Shown: positions 17,833-28,698 of the stretch, piece by piece
How the letters are laid out: each line of letters begins with the position of its first letter
How positions within the stretch are numbered: the stretch's first letter is position 1
Assembly (NCBI RefSeq): GCF_018141545.1
Contig: NZ_CP064356.1
Span: forward strand, 1,550,001-1,614,000
Length of the DNA stretch: 64,000 nt
DNA from: Miltoncostaea oceani
GTDB lineage: Bacteria > Actinomycetota > Thermoleophilia > Miltoncostaeales > Miltoncostaeaceae
Reading direction: 5' to 3'
Position numbers and translations under genes: made by a program
The notes under the pieces: generated by a model
Told to the model about the DNA's origin: nothing
What the model saw: the letters and a program-made list of their open reading frames with translations, nothing else
The model's database searches: none

Positions 17833-18538
17833 GTGTCCCACCCCGCTGCGTCCACCGTCGGTCAGCGACGTCGGCGAGCGCGGACCGCACAGCGAGGAGG
17901 GGCGCGCCTGGCCGGGCACCTTCGACGCGCCGGAGACGGTCGAACGGGTGTGGATCGACTTCGTCGCCGCCCTGCCCGACCCGGCGCAGCGGACGGCCCT
18001 GCGTCGCGCCGTCGCCTTCGCGCGCGCCCGTCACGGCGAGCAGCGCCGCCGCGGAAGCGACACGCCCTACTGGGTCCACCTGGTGCGCGTCGCGATGGAG
18101 CTCGCCCGCTGGGGCGAGACGTCCCCGGTGCTGCTGCAGGCGGCCCTGCTGCACGACACCGTCGAGGACACCGCGACGGGCATCGGGGAGATCCGTGTGG
18201 GCTTCGGTCCCGAGGTCGCCGACCTCGTCGACTGGCTGACCGCCCCCGACGACCAGGCGGAGCTGCGCGGGTACTACGCCCGCCTGCGGGCCCAGGCGCC
18301 CTTCGCGGCGCAGGTGCTGAAGCTGGCCGACCGCGTCGACAACCTGCGCAGCATCCAGGCGCTCGTGATGCGGACCGGCGACCGCTACACCGGCTGGGCG
18401 GCGACGTACCTGCGCCGCACGGTGTGGCAGGTGCTCCCGCTGGCCGCGGCGGCGCCGTCGGTCGCGCGCGTCGCCCTGGTCACGGCGATGGCCGACCTGG
18501 CGCCGCTCGTGGGCGACGACGGCTTCACCGAGCCCTAA
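17831..18538 (+). CDS. HD-domain small alarmone hydrolase (RelA/SpoT HD-like)
   Basis: Protein of 235 residues resembling the hydrolase half of RelA/SpoT: YWVHLVRVAMELARWG, then the metal motif ALLHDTVEDT, and VLKLADRVDNLRS, matching HD-4/(p)ppGpp hydrolase motifs. No synthetase or TGS/ACT domain is present, so it is a stand-alone hydrolase (SAH/Mesh1-like). The ATG at 17831 overlaps the start codon of the divergent Ppx/GppA gene. The pair may clear (p)ppGpp together. Confidence 0.85.
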   Translation: MCPTPLRPPSVSDVGERGPHSEEGRAWPGTFDAPETVERVWIDFVAALPDPAQRTALRRAVAFARARHGEQRRRGSDTPYWVHLVRVAMELARWGETSPVLLQAALLHDTVEDTATGIGEIRVGFGPEVADLVDWLTAPDDQAELRGYYARLRAQAPFAAQVLKLADRVDNLRSIQALVMRTGDRYTGWAATYLRRTVWQVLPLAAAAPSVARVALVTAMADLAPLVGDDGFTEP

Positions 18539-18617
18539 CGCGCGCGCAACCGGCGTGTCACGGAGCGCGGATTGGATGGGCCGCACATCAGCCACCCCAC
18601 CCGCTCCGGGAGACGAC

Positions 18618-18773
18618 ATGACCCCCACCCTCAGCGCCACCGAGACCGCCCGCATCCTGGCCCTGCTTGATCGACTCGACCCGCCGGCCACGACGTGCGC
18701 GGTCGCCGGGTGCCTCCACGGGCACCGGACACACCCCCGCCCCCGGGAGGAGGCACCGGCCATCGCGGCCTGA
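18618..18773 (+). CDS. Small Cys/His protein, 51 residues
   Basis: Short reading frame with ATG and a ribosome site GGGAG 5-6 bases upstream. It holds a compact metal-site-like cluster TCAVAGCLHGHRTH (Cys-x4-Cys-x-His-x-His) near residues 28-41 and no other known motif. The following strong hairpin fits as its terminator. No family recognised. Confidence 0.5.
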   Translation: MTPTLSATETARILALLDRLDPPATTCAVAGCLHGHRTHPRPREEAPAIAA

Positions 18774-18794
18774 GGCGTCCTCCCGGAGGCTCCG

Positions 18795-18824
18795 GCGGGC
18801 GGCCCGCCCCGCAGGGCCGCCCGC
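18795..18824. terminator. Bidirectional hairpin terminator
   Basis: 11-base-pair stem (GCGGGCGGCCC with GGGCCGCCCGC) and 8-base loop between the convergent small Cys/His gene and the universal stress gene. No U tract, common in very GC-rich genomes. Confidence 0.6.
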
Positions 18825-18837
18825 GCCGCGCGGGCGA

Positions 18838-19284
18838 TCAGTTGCGGTCGCCCGGAGGGACGAGCAGCACCGGGCAGGGTGCGTGGTGGGCGATGTGCCC
18901 CGCGAAGCTGCCGAGCAGGGCCCGCTCCACCAGTCCGCGGTGGGTCGCGGCGACCATCACGTCCACCCCCGCGCCCGCCGCCCAGTCGCAGGCCTCGGAC
19001 GCCGGGTGACCCTCCAGCAGGACGGCCTCCGCGCCCTCGCGGTCGCGCACCTGCTCGTCGAGCCACATCTGCGCGGCGTCGCGCTCGATCTCGGGGTCGT
19101 TGACCACGCCGCCCCCGAGGCCCGCGGCCAGGGAGACGAGGAACGACGGGCTCGCGATGACGTGCACCACGCTCAGCCGCCCGCCCGACAGGGCGCGCAG
19201 CCCCTCGGCGTGCCGCAGCGCGTGCGCCGCGGCCTCGGAGCCGTCGATGAAGCAGGCGATGTGGTCGAAGCGCGGCGCGGTCAC
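18838..19284 (-). CDS. Universal stress protein (UspA family)
   Basis: Single-domain Usp of 148 residues. The ATP-binding pattern G-x2-G-x9-G-[ST] is approximated by ATHRGLVERALLGSFAGHIA; ends PCPVLLVPPG as usual. GTG start with TAGAGT 8 bases upstream, a leaderless promoter. Single-gene unit between RNase D and a terminator. Confidence 0.9.
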   Translation of the reverse strand: MTAPRFDHIACFIDGSEAAAHALRHAEGLRALSGGRLSVVHVIASPSFLVSLAAGLGGGVVNDPEIERDAAQMWLDEQVRDREGAEAVLLEGHPASEACDWAAGAGVDVMVAATHRGLVERALLGSFAGHIAHHAPCPVLLVPPGDRN

Positions 19285-19292
19285 GGCCCCGG

Positions 19293-19298
19293 ACTCTA
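19293..19298 (-). promoter_or_regulatory. -10 box, leaderless universal stress gene
   Basis: TAGAGT, 8 bases before the GTG; overlaps the end of the upstream RNase D gene. Confidence 0.5.
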
Positions 19299-20486
19299 CC
19301 CGTCCCCGGGGGGATCGCCGCGGCGCACCTCGGCGAGGTAGGGGCGGCGCGGGTCGGCGCCGAGCGCGAGGCGGCCCTCGGCCAGCTCGACGAGGGCGTC
19401 CCCGACGAGCTCGCGGCGCCAGCCGCTGCCGAGTTGCTCGCCGTCGCCGTCGCCCGACACGACCGCGGCGAGGAACGACGTGATGTCGTCGCGGGTCGCG
19501 AGGAGGCTCGGGGCGAGGCCCACCGCGGCGGCGCGCGCCGCGACGAGCACCGCGCCGAGCGGCGCGAGCACCTCGAGGCGGTGCTGGACCTCGGGTGAGG
19601 GGGGAGGGGCGGAGGCGATCGGCTCGGCGGCGGCCCCGGCGCGCAGCGCGGCGAGCAGCGACTCGGCCTCGGCGCCCTGGATGCGGGCCGGGAGGCCCCG
19701 CTCGTTCTCGAGGGCGCGCCGGTCGGCGGGACGGCGGTGGGCCATCTCGACGAGGGTGCGGTCCGGGATGATCCACGAGGCCGGCTTGTCGCGGCGGGCG
19801 GCCTCGCGCTCGCGCCACTCGGCGATCGCGGCGAGCACCGCACGGTCGCGGGCGTTGAGGCGTCCACCGCCCTTGACCCGGCGCCACGCGGTGGCGGGGT
19901 CCGGCACGAGGCGCGCGCCCGGTCCGTACCGGCGCCGGTGCTCCTCGGCGACCCAGTCGAGGCGGCCCATCTCCTCGGCGCGGCGGGTGAGCTCGTCGGC
20001 GAGCTGCAGCAGGTGCGCGACGTCGGCGGCGCCGTATTCGAGCTGCGCCTCCGACAGGGGGCGGCGGCTCCAGTCGGTGTACCGCTCGCCCTTGTCCAGG
20101 TGGACGCCGAGGACGCGCTCCAGCAGCGTCGCGAGGCCCTGCCCGGCGCCGAGGCCGACGAAGCCGGCGAGCACCTGGACGTCGACGAAGTTCTCGGGCC
20201 GGGTGCCGAAGGCGAGGCCGAGCAGCGTCAGGTCGGCCGACGGGGCGTGCATCACGACCTCGACGTCCGGGTCGGACACCAGCTCCGCGACCGGCCCGAG
20301 CGGCGCCCCGTCGATCGGGTCCACGATGTGGATGCCGCGGGGGGTGGCGATCTGGGCGAGGCACGCGACGGGCGCGTAGGTCCGCTCCCAGAGGAACTCC
20401 AGGTCGATGGCGGCGCGCCCCTCGGCGCGTGCCTCGCGGACGACGGCGTCGACGCCGGCGGCGTCGGTGATCGGCGGCGGCGACAT
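19296..20486 (-). CDS. rnd: Ribonuclease D
   Basis: 3'-5' exoribonuclease for tRNA and small RNA maturation, 396 residues. DEDDy motifs: IDLEF (Asp-x-Glu), HAPSADLTLL, and the Tyr-x3-Asp of EYGAADV. An HRDC domain follows at about 200-280 (LNARDRAVLAAIAEWRE, PDRTLVEMA). ATG 20486 has TAGGCT 8 bases upstream. Divergent from the ABC-F gene. Confidence 0.9.
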   Translation of the reverse strand: MSPPPITDAAGVDAVVREARAEGRAAIDLEFLWERTYAPVACLAQIATPRGIHIVDPIDGAPLGPVAELVSDPDVEVVMHAPSADLTLLGLAFGTRPENFVDVQVLAGFVGLGAGQGLATLLERVLGVHLDKGERYTDWSRRPLSEAQLEYGAADVAHLLQLADELTRRAEEMGRLDWVAEEHRRRYGPGARLVPDPATAWRRVKGGGRLNARDRAVLAAIAEWREREAARRDKPASWIIPDRTLVEMAHRRPADRRALENERGLPARIQGAEAESLLAALRAGAAAEPIASAPPPSPEVQHRLEVLAPLGAVLVAARAAAVGLAPSLLATRDDITSFLAAVVSGDGDGEQLGSGWRRELVGDALVELAEGRLALGADPRRPYLAEVRRGDPPGDG

Positions 20487-20494
20487 CCGGGTGA

Positions 20495-20500
20495 AGCCTA
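20495..20500 (-). promoter_or_regulatory. -10 box, leaderless rnd
   Basis: TAGGCT, 8 bases before the ATG. Confidence 0.55.
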
Positions 20501-20557
20501 GTGGAGCGGGCCCCGGGCCCGCGTGGACCGGGCCGCCCCCGGTGTGGACGCACTCGC

Positions 20558-20563
20558 TACGCT
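20558..20563 (+). promoter_or_regulatory. -10 box, leaderless ABC-F gene
   Basis: TACGCT, 8 bases before the GTG. Confidence 0.55.
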
Positions 20564-20571
20564 GGTCCGTC

Positions 20572-22491
<1,920 letters not shown>

Positions 22492-22523
22492 CCGCCGGCG
22501 GCCCCGTGCGGCTCAGCCGGCGG
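22492..22523. terminator. Bidirectional hairpin between convergent genes
   Basis: CCGCCGGC (22492-22499) pairs with GCCGGCGG (22516-22523), overlapping neither coding sequence; sits between the ABC-F stop and the FHA gene stop. Confidence 0.5.
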
Positions 22524-22526
22524 GCG

Positions 22527-23781
22527 TCACCAGCGCAGGGCCATCGCGGCCCCCCCGATCGCGATCGACGTCAGGGCGATCGCGGTGCCCGTCATCGCGA
22601 GGCTGAGGCCGGCGCCCGCGCGGAACTCCCCGAAGCCGATCGCGGCCCCGTTCACGAACGCGAACGCCGCGCCGCCGAGGGCCGCGGCGACGACCACGGT
22701 GCAGGCCGCCGCCCGGTGCTCGCCGCTGCGACTCACCGCGAGCGTCAGGGCCGACGCCGCGGCGACGGCGAGGGCGAGGGGTACCAGCCAGCCCCCGGCC
22801 TCGAAGCCGTCCTCGAAGCCCCCCAGGTCGGCCGTGGCGGTGCTCACCCACGTCAGGGGGCTCGCGACGAGGGCGAGCACGCCGCCGGCCCCGCCCCCCG
22901 CCGCGACCAGCGCCGGGCGGCGGGGCTCGACCGCCGCGGCCGCGTCCCCGCCGTCGCCCGCGCCACGCCCGCCACGGCGCAGCCGGAGATCGCCAGGCCG
23001 GCCAGCAGCATCAGCACGAGGCCGGCCTCGGTTCCGACGCCCTCCAGGTCGATGGCGGCGAGGAACAGGGGCAGCCCCGCGACGAGGCCCCCGGCGAGGC
23101 CGGTCGCCGCCGCGAGCGTCACGCGGGCGGGCGCCATCGCGGGCACCGTCACCGCCGCCAGCCACGCCCCGGCGGCCGCCATGGAGAGCAGGGCGGCGAG
23201 GATCCCGTGGACGCGGAACCCGGTCGATTCGAGGGTCCAGAGGCTGTCGGTCCCCGCGGGGGTGCCGAGCACCGGCATCCACACCGCGAGCAGCGCGAAC
23301 CCCGCCAGGGCGAGGGCGGCGACGGCGAGCAGCAGCTCGGGGCGCGCGACGACGCGGACGGCCGGCAGCGGCTGGGTCGCCGCGGCCGCGGCCGCGGCGG
23401 GGGGGGGGAGGGCCGGTGCGCGGGCGCCACCGCCGGGGCGACCGGGGGCGGCGCGGGCGGCGCGTACGCGCCACCGGGGGTCCACAGGACCGTCAGCTCG
23501 GTCGACCCCACCCCGATGCGGTCACCGGGCGCGACGACGGTCGCCCCGGCGATGGTGACGCCGTTGACGGTGGTCCCGCCGCTGGAGGCGAGGTCCTCCA
23601 CCACCAGCGCGGCGTCGCGCACCGCCACGCGGGCGTGGCGGCGGGAGACCCGCGGGTCGGAGAGGACGATGTCCATCACCGGCCCGCGGCCGATGGTGGC
23701 CTCGGAACCACGGAGCCCGAAGCGGGCCCCGTGGTCCTGGCCACCGGTGACGCCGAGGACGTCGACCGGGGCGGCCGGCAC
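22527..23781 (-). pseudogene. FHA-domain polytopic membrane protein, two apparent frameshifts
   Basis: One protein of about 418 codons spread over three frames. From GTG 23781: FHA domain (ATIGRGPVMDIVLSDPRVSRRHARV, SSGGTTVNG), a Pro-rich linker, then a shift at a run of ten G (23399-23408; C on the coding strand) into a frame with four helices (ELLLAVAALALAGFALLAVW onward), then a second shift near 22945-22970 into a frame with three more helices ending at 22527. FHA domains bind phosphothreonine. It starts 3 bases after the gltB stop, so it should be co-transcribed. Either the sequence has base errors here or the gene is broken or slippage-controlled. Confidence 0.75.
23399..23408. repeat. 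G10 homopolymer within FHA gene
   Basis: Longest single-base run in the window, exactly at the first reading-frame break of the FHA membrane protein. Confidence 0.9.
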
Positions 23782-23784
23782 GAC

Positions 23785-26700
23785 CTACTCGGTCGAGATG
23801 TTGGGGTCGGCCTGCTGGGTGACCGGGTTGATCGCCAGGAAGTGCTCCTCGGGGTCGTCGAGGAGCGGCTGGAGCCGGGCGGCGGTCTCGCCCTGCCCGC
23901 CCTCCCGCAGCGCCTCGAGGTAGTCGCCGAGCAACTCGGTGACGTTGGCGACGTCCGACTCCTCGAGCGGCGCCAGGCTCACCTTGGCGGCCTTCGACAG
24001 GCGCCGGCGGACGGCGGCCTCGTCGAGGTTCCAGTCGGCGTTCTGGCGGACGTAGACCACGCCGCCGGTCATGCCGCTGCACAGCCACGGCCCCGGGTCG
24101 CCGAGCACGAGCACCCGGCCGCCCGTCATGTACTCGAACGCGAAGCCCTTGCAGTTCGCGCGGGCCGCGAGGGTGCCGAGGCGGTCGTCGAGCGGGTCGG
24201 TCGGCTCGCCGCCCAGGACCATGTCGGCGCCGGAGAGTCGGATGCCCGCCCGGGCGTCGGCGTTGCCCTGGATGAGGAACAGGCCGCGCTGCGCGCCGTA
24301 GGCGAAGCTCTTGCCCACGTGCCCGCCGACCCAGTCGCCACGGGAGTTCTGCGCCTTCAGCACCTGGATCTCGCCGCCGAGCGCGCACTTGCCGACGCCG
24401 TCCTGCGCGCCGCCGAACACCCGCACGCGCACGCCGTCGAGGGTGAACGCCGCCAGGCCGGAGCCGACCGCGGCGCCCTTCGTGAACGCGAGGTCCACGA
24501 GGGTCGGGCGGTGCCCGTTGCCGTTGCCGTTGCCGTTGCCGTTCCCGGTGCCCGGCGCCCGTGCGCCGACGCCGGTGACGTCGCCGCCCTGCACGCCGTC
24601 GGGGCCGCCGGAGCCGTTGTTGCCCGACGGGTCCTCCCGCGCCGCCTCCTCGGAGGCGTTCGTCGGCGAGACGCCGCCCCCGTCGCCGTTGACCCACGCG
24701 TTGTGCACGCCGGTCGTGGCGCGGGCGATCAGCCCGGCGAGGTCGGTGCCGAGGTTGCGGTCGGCGGCCGTGGTGGCCTCCTCCTCCACCGCGAGCGCGG
24801 CGCCGGCCGACAGCCGCTCAGCGGCCACCTCGGGCGCCCGGTGCGGCGGCGGCGGGTGGAACGGCCGGAAGAAGCGGGGCGTCCCGGCGGGGGAGGTGAT
24901 GAGGCGCTGCCCGACGGGCGTCAGAAGGCTCGACAGGTCGAGGCGGTCGTGATGGGAGACCTGGACGAGGCGGTCGGCCTGGCCGACCAGGTCCTGCACC
25001 TCGCGCACGCCCATCTCGCCCGCGATGGTGCGGAGGGCGGTGCCCATCTCGGTGAAGTAGCGCACCAGGGTCTCGACCGACGGGTCGAAGACGCGCGGCA
25101 CGAAGCGCTTCAGGCCGCGCTCGTGCGCCTCCTCCTCGTCGAGCTGGGTCGCGATGCCGACGTGGCAGGTGTCGAGCTGGCAGCCGCGGCAGATGGTGCA
25201 CCCGATGGCGACCATCGCGGCGGTGCCGAAGCCCAGCCGGTTGGCGCCCATGCACATCAGCTTGATGGCGTCCGCCGCGCTGCGCAGCCCGCCGTCGGCC
25301 CAGATCTCCACGCGGTCGCGGATGCCGGCCTCGGTGAGGGCGTGGTGCGCGAGCACCGTGCCGATCTCGCAGGGCAGGCCCGCGCGCCGCAGGGCGTGCT
25401 GGCGCGCCGCGCCGGTGCCGCCGTCGTAGCCCGAGAGGGTCAGGACGTCGGCCCCCGCCTTCGCGATGCCGATCGCGATGGTGCCGATGCCCGGGACGAC
25501 GGGGACCTTGACGATCACCTTGGCGTGCGGGTTGGCCGTCTTCAGCTCGTCGATGAGCTGGGCGAGGTCCTCGATCGAGTAGAGGTCGTGGTTGTTGGAC
25601 GGGCTGATCAGGTCGCTGCCGACGGCCGCGTTGCGCGCCTGGGCGATGGCCTGGGTCACCTTCGAGCCCGGCAGGTGGCCGCCCTCGCCGGGCTTGGCGC
25701 CCTGGCCGATCTTGATCTCGACCCACTCCGAGGAGTTGATCAGCAGCGACGAGACGCCGAAGCGGCCGCTGGCGATCTGCTGGCCGCGGTGCTTCGGGTA
25801 CTTGCCGTACATGTCGGGGATCTCGCCGCCCTCGCCGTTCATGCAGAGCATGTCGGCCTGGTAGGCGGCCTCCGCGTAGGAGCGGAAGGCGACCTCGCCC
25901 TGGCTGCCGAAGCTCATCGAGCTGATGAGGAACGGCAGCTCGTGCTCGCCGACCTTCGACGAGACGTCGCCCGGGGCGATCCGGTCGGCCTCGGCGGCGA
26001 GCTGGGGCTGCACCGCGTGGCGCAGGGCCACCGGCTGCTCGGTCTCGAGCTTGTCGAGCGTCTCCGCGAACTCGTCGTAGCCCCGCTCGGACGTGGCGAC
26101 CCGCGAGAGGGCCTTCCACACCTTGGGGTACATGCGGGGGAGCTTGACCTTGGACGGGCTCTCCTCGCCGGCGCGGATCTGGCGGCCCTGCTCGGCGAGC
26201 GCGTCGAGGTCCTCGAGGCCGAGGCCGCGTCCCTCCGAGGCGCAGAAGCCCGGGATCGCGAGGAGGTCGAGCACCTCGGGGGAGACCCCGATCGCCGACA
26301 CGAGGCGGCCGTAGCCGCGCAGCTCGTGGATGCCGAGCGTGGACAGGACCTTCTCCATGCCCTTCTGCAGGCCCTCGAGCACGTGGGTGGCGGCGGCGAA
26401 CGGCTCGGGCGAGCCGTCCATCGCCTTCTCCATCAGCGCGTACGGGCAGAGCGCCTGGGCGCCGAAGCCGAGCGCGACCATGACGTCGTGGACGTTGCGG
26501 ATGCCCGCGGCCTGCAGCACGAGGCTGGCGTCGCGGCGGTAGGACGAGCCGTCCTCCTTGCGCGCCTCCCGCAGGGCCTTGTCGACCGCCGACAGGGCGA
26601 GGTGGGGGTCGCAGACCCGCTCGTCGGGACCCGCGCCGAGGTCGTTCAGCACGATCAGCTCGGCGCCGTCCGCGACGGCCGCGACGGCGGCCTCCGCGAG

Positions 26701-28539
26701 GTGCTCGAGGTGGGCGCGGACGCTTCCGTCCTGCGGGAAGTGCAGCGGCAGGCGCGCGGCCCGCCAGTCCCAGGCGGCGAGGACGTCCTCCATGCACGCG
26801 ACGCCCTGGCTGACGGCCACGCGGCGCATCTCCGGCAGCGACAGCGTCGCGGCGCCGGGGCGCATCCCGCCGAGGATGAGCGGCATCCGCAGCTCGCAGC
26901 GCTGCGGCGGCTCGGGCTCGACGCCCTCGATCGGGGGCCGGCGGCCGAGGACGACGCGGGTCGAGAAGTGCTCGACCTCGCGCTCCCGGTCGATGGCCGG
27001 GTTCGTCACGACCGCGACGGTCTCCTGGAGGTAGTCCGAGAGCGGCATCGGGACGGGGGTGAACGGTCCGAGCGGGCCGTCCCAGCCGAGCGATCCGATC
27101 GGCTCGGCGCCGCGGTCCGCGTGGAACTGGAGCTGCTGCTTGTCGCTCTCGATCCAGCCCGCGGAGGCGAGGAGGGTCTCGAGCGGGAGCTCGGGTGCCT
27201 CGAGGTCGTCGTCGGGGTACTCCTCGACGGCGACGGGGTCGAGCCCGCCGGCGAGGCGCGCGCGCGTCTCGGCCGTCGGGAGGGCGCCGCGGCCCTTGGC
27301 GCGCTGGTAGACCTCGCGCTGGACCTCCCAGTAGTCGAGCACCCGGGGCACGCCGTCCTCGCCGCTCAGCAGGGCGACCTTCTCGCCGGGGGCGAGCGGG
27401 GCCGGGTCGCGGGTCAGGTCGGTGACGGGGACGATGCCCGGCTCCGACGAGACGACGTACATGTCCTCGGTCTCGATCCACCACAGCGGGCGCAGGCCCA
27501 TCGCGTCGACCGCGAACACCATCTCGTCGGCGGCGCGGCACGCCAGGCCGACGGGGCCCTGCGCGTACGGGCCGAGCGCCTCGCGGTAGTGGACGTAGAG
27601 GTCCTGGAGCTTCGCCGGCAGGCGGTGCACCTCGCCCAGGATGGGCGGGAAGGCGAACTCGACGGCCTCCAGCAGCGACAGGCCCTTCTCGAAGATCAGT
27701 CCCTCGAGGAGGCGGTTCAGGTCCTGGCTGTCCGACCCGTTGCGGGTGATGGGCAGGCCGAGCTGCTCGCTCTGCTCGCGGAGCTGGGCGATCGTGTTGA
27801 TCTCGCCGTTGTGGCCGAGGATCGAGAACGGCTGCACCCGGCTGAACGTCGGGTACGTGTTCGTCGAGTAGCGGTTGTGGGCGATGATCCGCGCCGCCGC
27901 GAAGTCGGGCTCCTGCATCTCCGGGTAGAACCGGGCGATGACCTCGGGCTGGCCCTGCACCTTGTAGACGGCGTCGTTCGCCGAGAACGAGGCGACGTGG
28001 CAGTCGAGCTCGCGCTCCATCCGCACCATGGCGCGGTAGCAGTTGGTCGACGCGGGGGTGCCCGGCTGCGCGAGGCAGGCGATCTGCCAGAAGATCGGCG
28101 GGGTCTCCGAGGCGCGCGGGCCGAGGGCGCCGCGGTCGATGGTGCCCTCGCCGCTCCACAGGATCTCGAACCCGTGCTCGCGGATGATCGCCTCGATGCT
28201 CGGCACCTGGGCGTCCACGTCCTCCGGCGCGTCGAAGAAGATGTGCGCGACGGTGAAGCTGCGGTCGTCGGCGGCGGCCGGGTCGAGGCCCTCCGACGCG
28301 AGCCGGCGGCGCCAGGCCGGGCGGGGCAGGTCGATCAGCAGGCCGCTCCCGTCGCCCTCGCCGTCCACGCTCCCGGAGCGGTGGACCATCATCTGGAGCG
28401 ACGTCAGGGCGTGCTCCAGCATCGCGCGGCTCGGCTTGCCGTCGCGCGTGGCGAAGGCTGCGAGCGCGCACGCATCGTGCTCGATCAGGTCCGGGAGGCC
28501 GCTCGGCGGCGTGGTGGCGAACGGGGGCGGGACGGTCAT
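23785..28539 (-). CDS. gltB: Glutamate synthase large subunit
   Basis: Makes glutamate from glutamine and 2-oxoglutarate; 1584 residues. Order: short propeptide, class II amidotransferase with nucleophile Cys24 in HDACALAAF, central domain, FMN-binding synthase domain (ADVLTLSGYDGGTGAA), [3Fe-4S] Cys cluster CTICRGCQLDTCHVGIATQ, and C-terminal beta-helix (GXXG repeats). A Gly-Asn repeat linker GTGNGNGNGNGNG lies just before the beta-helix domain. No gltD small subunit is adjacent; the electron donor must be encoded elsewhere. ATG preceded by GAGAGG at 11-12 bases. FHA gene follows. Confidence 0.95.
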   Translation of the reverse strand: MTVPPPFATTPPSGLPDLIEHDACALAAFATRDGKPSRAMLEHALTSLQMMVHRSGSVDGEGDGSGLLIDLPRPAWRRRLASEGLDPAAADDRSFTVAHIFFDAPEDVDAQVPSIEAIIREHGFEILWSGEGTIDRGALGPRASETPPIFWQIACLAQPGTPASTNCYRAMVRMERELDCHVASFSANDAVYKVQGQPEVIARFYPEMQEPDFAAARIIAHNRYSTNTYPTFSRVQPFSILGHNGEINTIAQLREQSEQLGLPITRNGSDSQDLNRLLEGLIFEKGLSLLEAVEFAFPPILGEVHRLPAKLQDLYVHYREALGPYAQGPVGLACRAADEMVFAVDAMGLRPLWWIETEDMYVVSSEPGIVPVTDLTRDPAPLAPGEKVALLSGEDGVPRVLDYWEVQREVYQRAKGRGALPTAETRARLAGGLDPVAVEEYPDDDLEAPELPLETLLASAGWIESDKQQLQFHADRGAEPIGSLGWDGPLGPFTPVPMPLSDYLQETVAVVTNPAIDREREVEHFSTRVVLGRRPPIEGVEPEPPQRCELRMPLILGGMRPGAATLSLPEMRRVAVSQGVACMEDVLAAWDWRAARLPLHFPQDGSVRAHLEHLAEAAVAAVADGAELIVLNDLGAGPDERVCDPHLALSAVDKALREARKEDGSSYRRDASLVLQAAGIRNVHDVMVALGFGAQALCPYALMEKAMDGSPEPFAAATHVLEGLQKGMEKVLSTLGIHELRGYGRLVSAIGVSPEVLDLLAIPGFCASEGRGLGLEDLDALAEQGRQIRAGEESPSKVKLPRMYPKVWKALSRVATSERGYDEFAETLDKLETEQPVALRHAVQPQLAAEADRIAPGDVSSKVGEHELPFLISSMSFGSQGEVAFRSYAEAAYQADMLCMNGEGGEIPDMYGKYPKHRGQQIASGRFGVSSLLINSSEWVEIKIGQGAKPGEGGHLPGSKVTQAIAQARNAAVGSDLISPSNNHDLYSIEDLAQLIDELKTANPHAKVIVKVPVVPGIGTIAIGIAKAGADVLTLSGYDGGTGAARQHALRRAGLPCEIGTVLAHHALTEAGIRDRVEIWADGGLRSAADAIKLMCMGANRLGFGTAAMVAIGCTICRGCQLDTCHVGIATQLDEEEAHERGLKRFVPRVFDPSVETLVRYFTEMGTALRTIAGEMGVREVQDLVGQADRLVQVSHHDRLDLSSLLTPVGQRLITSPAGTPRFFRPFHPPPPHRAPEVAAERLSAGAALAVEEEATTAADRNLGTDLAGLIARATTGVHNAWVNGDGGGVSPTNASEEAAREDPSGNNGSGGPDGVQGGDVTGVGARAPGTGNGNGNGNGNGHRPTLVDLAFTKGAAVGSGLAAFTLDGVRVRVFGGAQDGVGKCALGGEIQVLKAQNSRGDWVGGHVGKSFAYGAQRGLFLIQGNADARAGIRLSGADMVLGGEPTDPLDDRLGTLAARANCKGFAFEYMTGGRVLVLGDPGPWLCSGMTGGVVYVRQNADWNLDEAAVRRRLSKAAKVSLAPLEESDVANVTELLGDYLEALREGGQGETAARLQPLLDDPEEHFLAINPVTQQADPNISTE

Positions 28540-28618
28540 ATGCCAGGGGCCTCTCGGTCGGCAACCGTGGGACACGCGGACGCCGGCCCCCGGGGGAGCC
28601 GGCTCGCGAAGCCCCAAG

Positions 28619-28624
28619 TAAACT
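28619..28624 (+). promoter_or_regulatory. -10 box in the gltB divergent region
   Basis: TAAACT in the 159-base space between gltB and the small membrane gene, oriented to the latter, implying a leader of about 65 bases. Confidence 0.35.
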
Positions 28625-28698
28625 CGTCGCGAGAACGGAGGTCAACGCGGCCGCTCCACGCGCTCAAGTCCCCGGCGGGGATGCCGAGGACGGCGGGG

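Noticed and set aside
24818-28645. Second long minus-strand frame inside gltB
   Set aside because: Arg/Pro-rich off-frame translation of gltB with no motifs.
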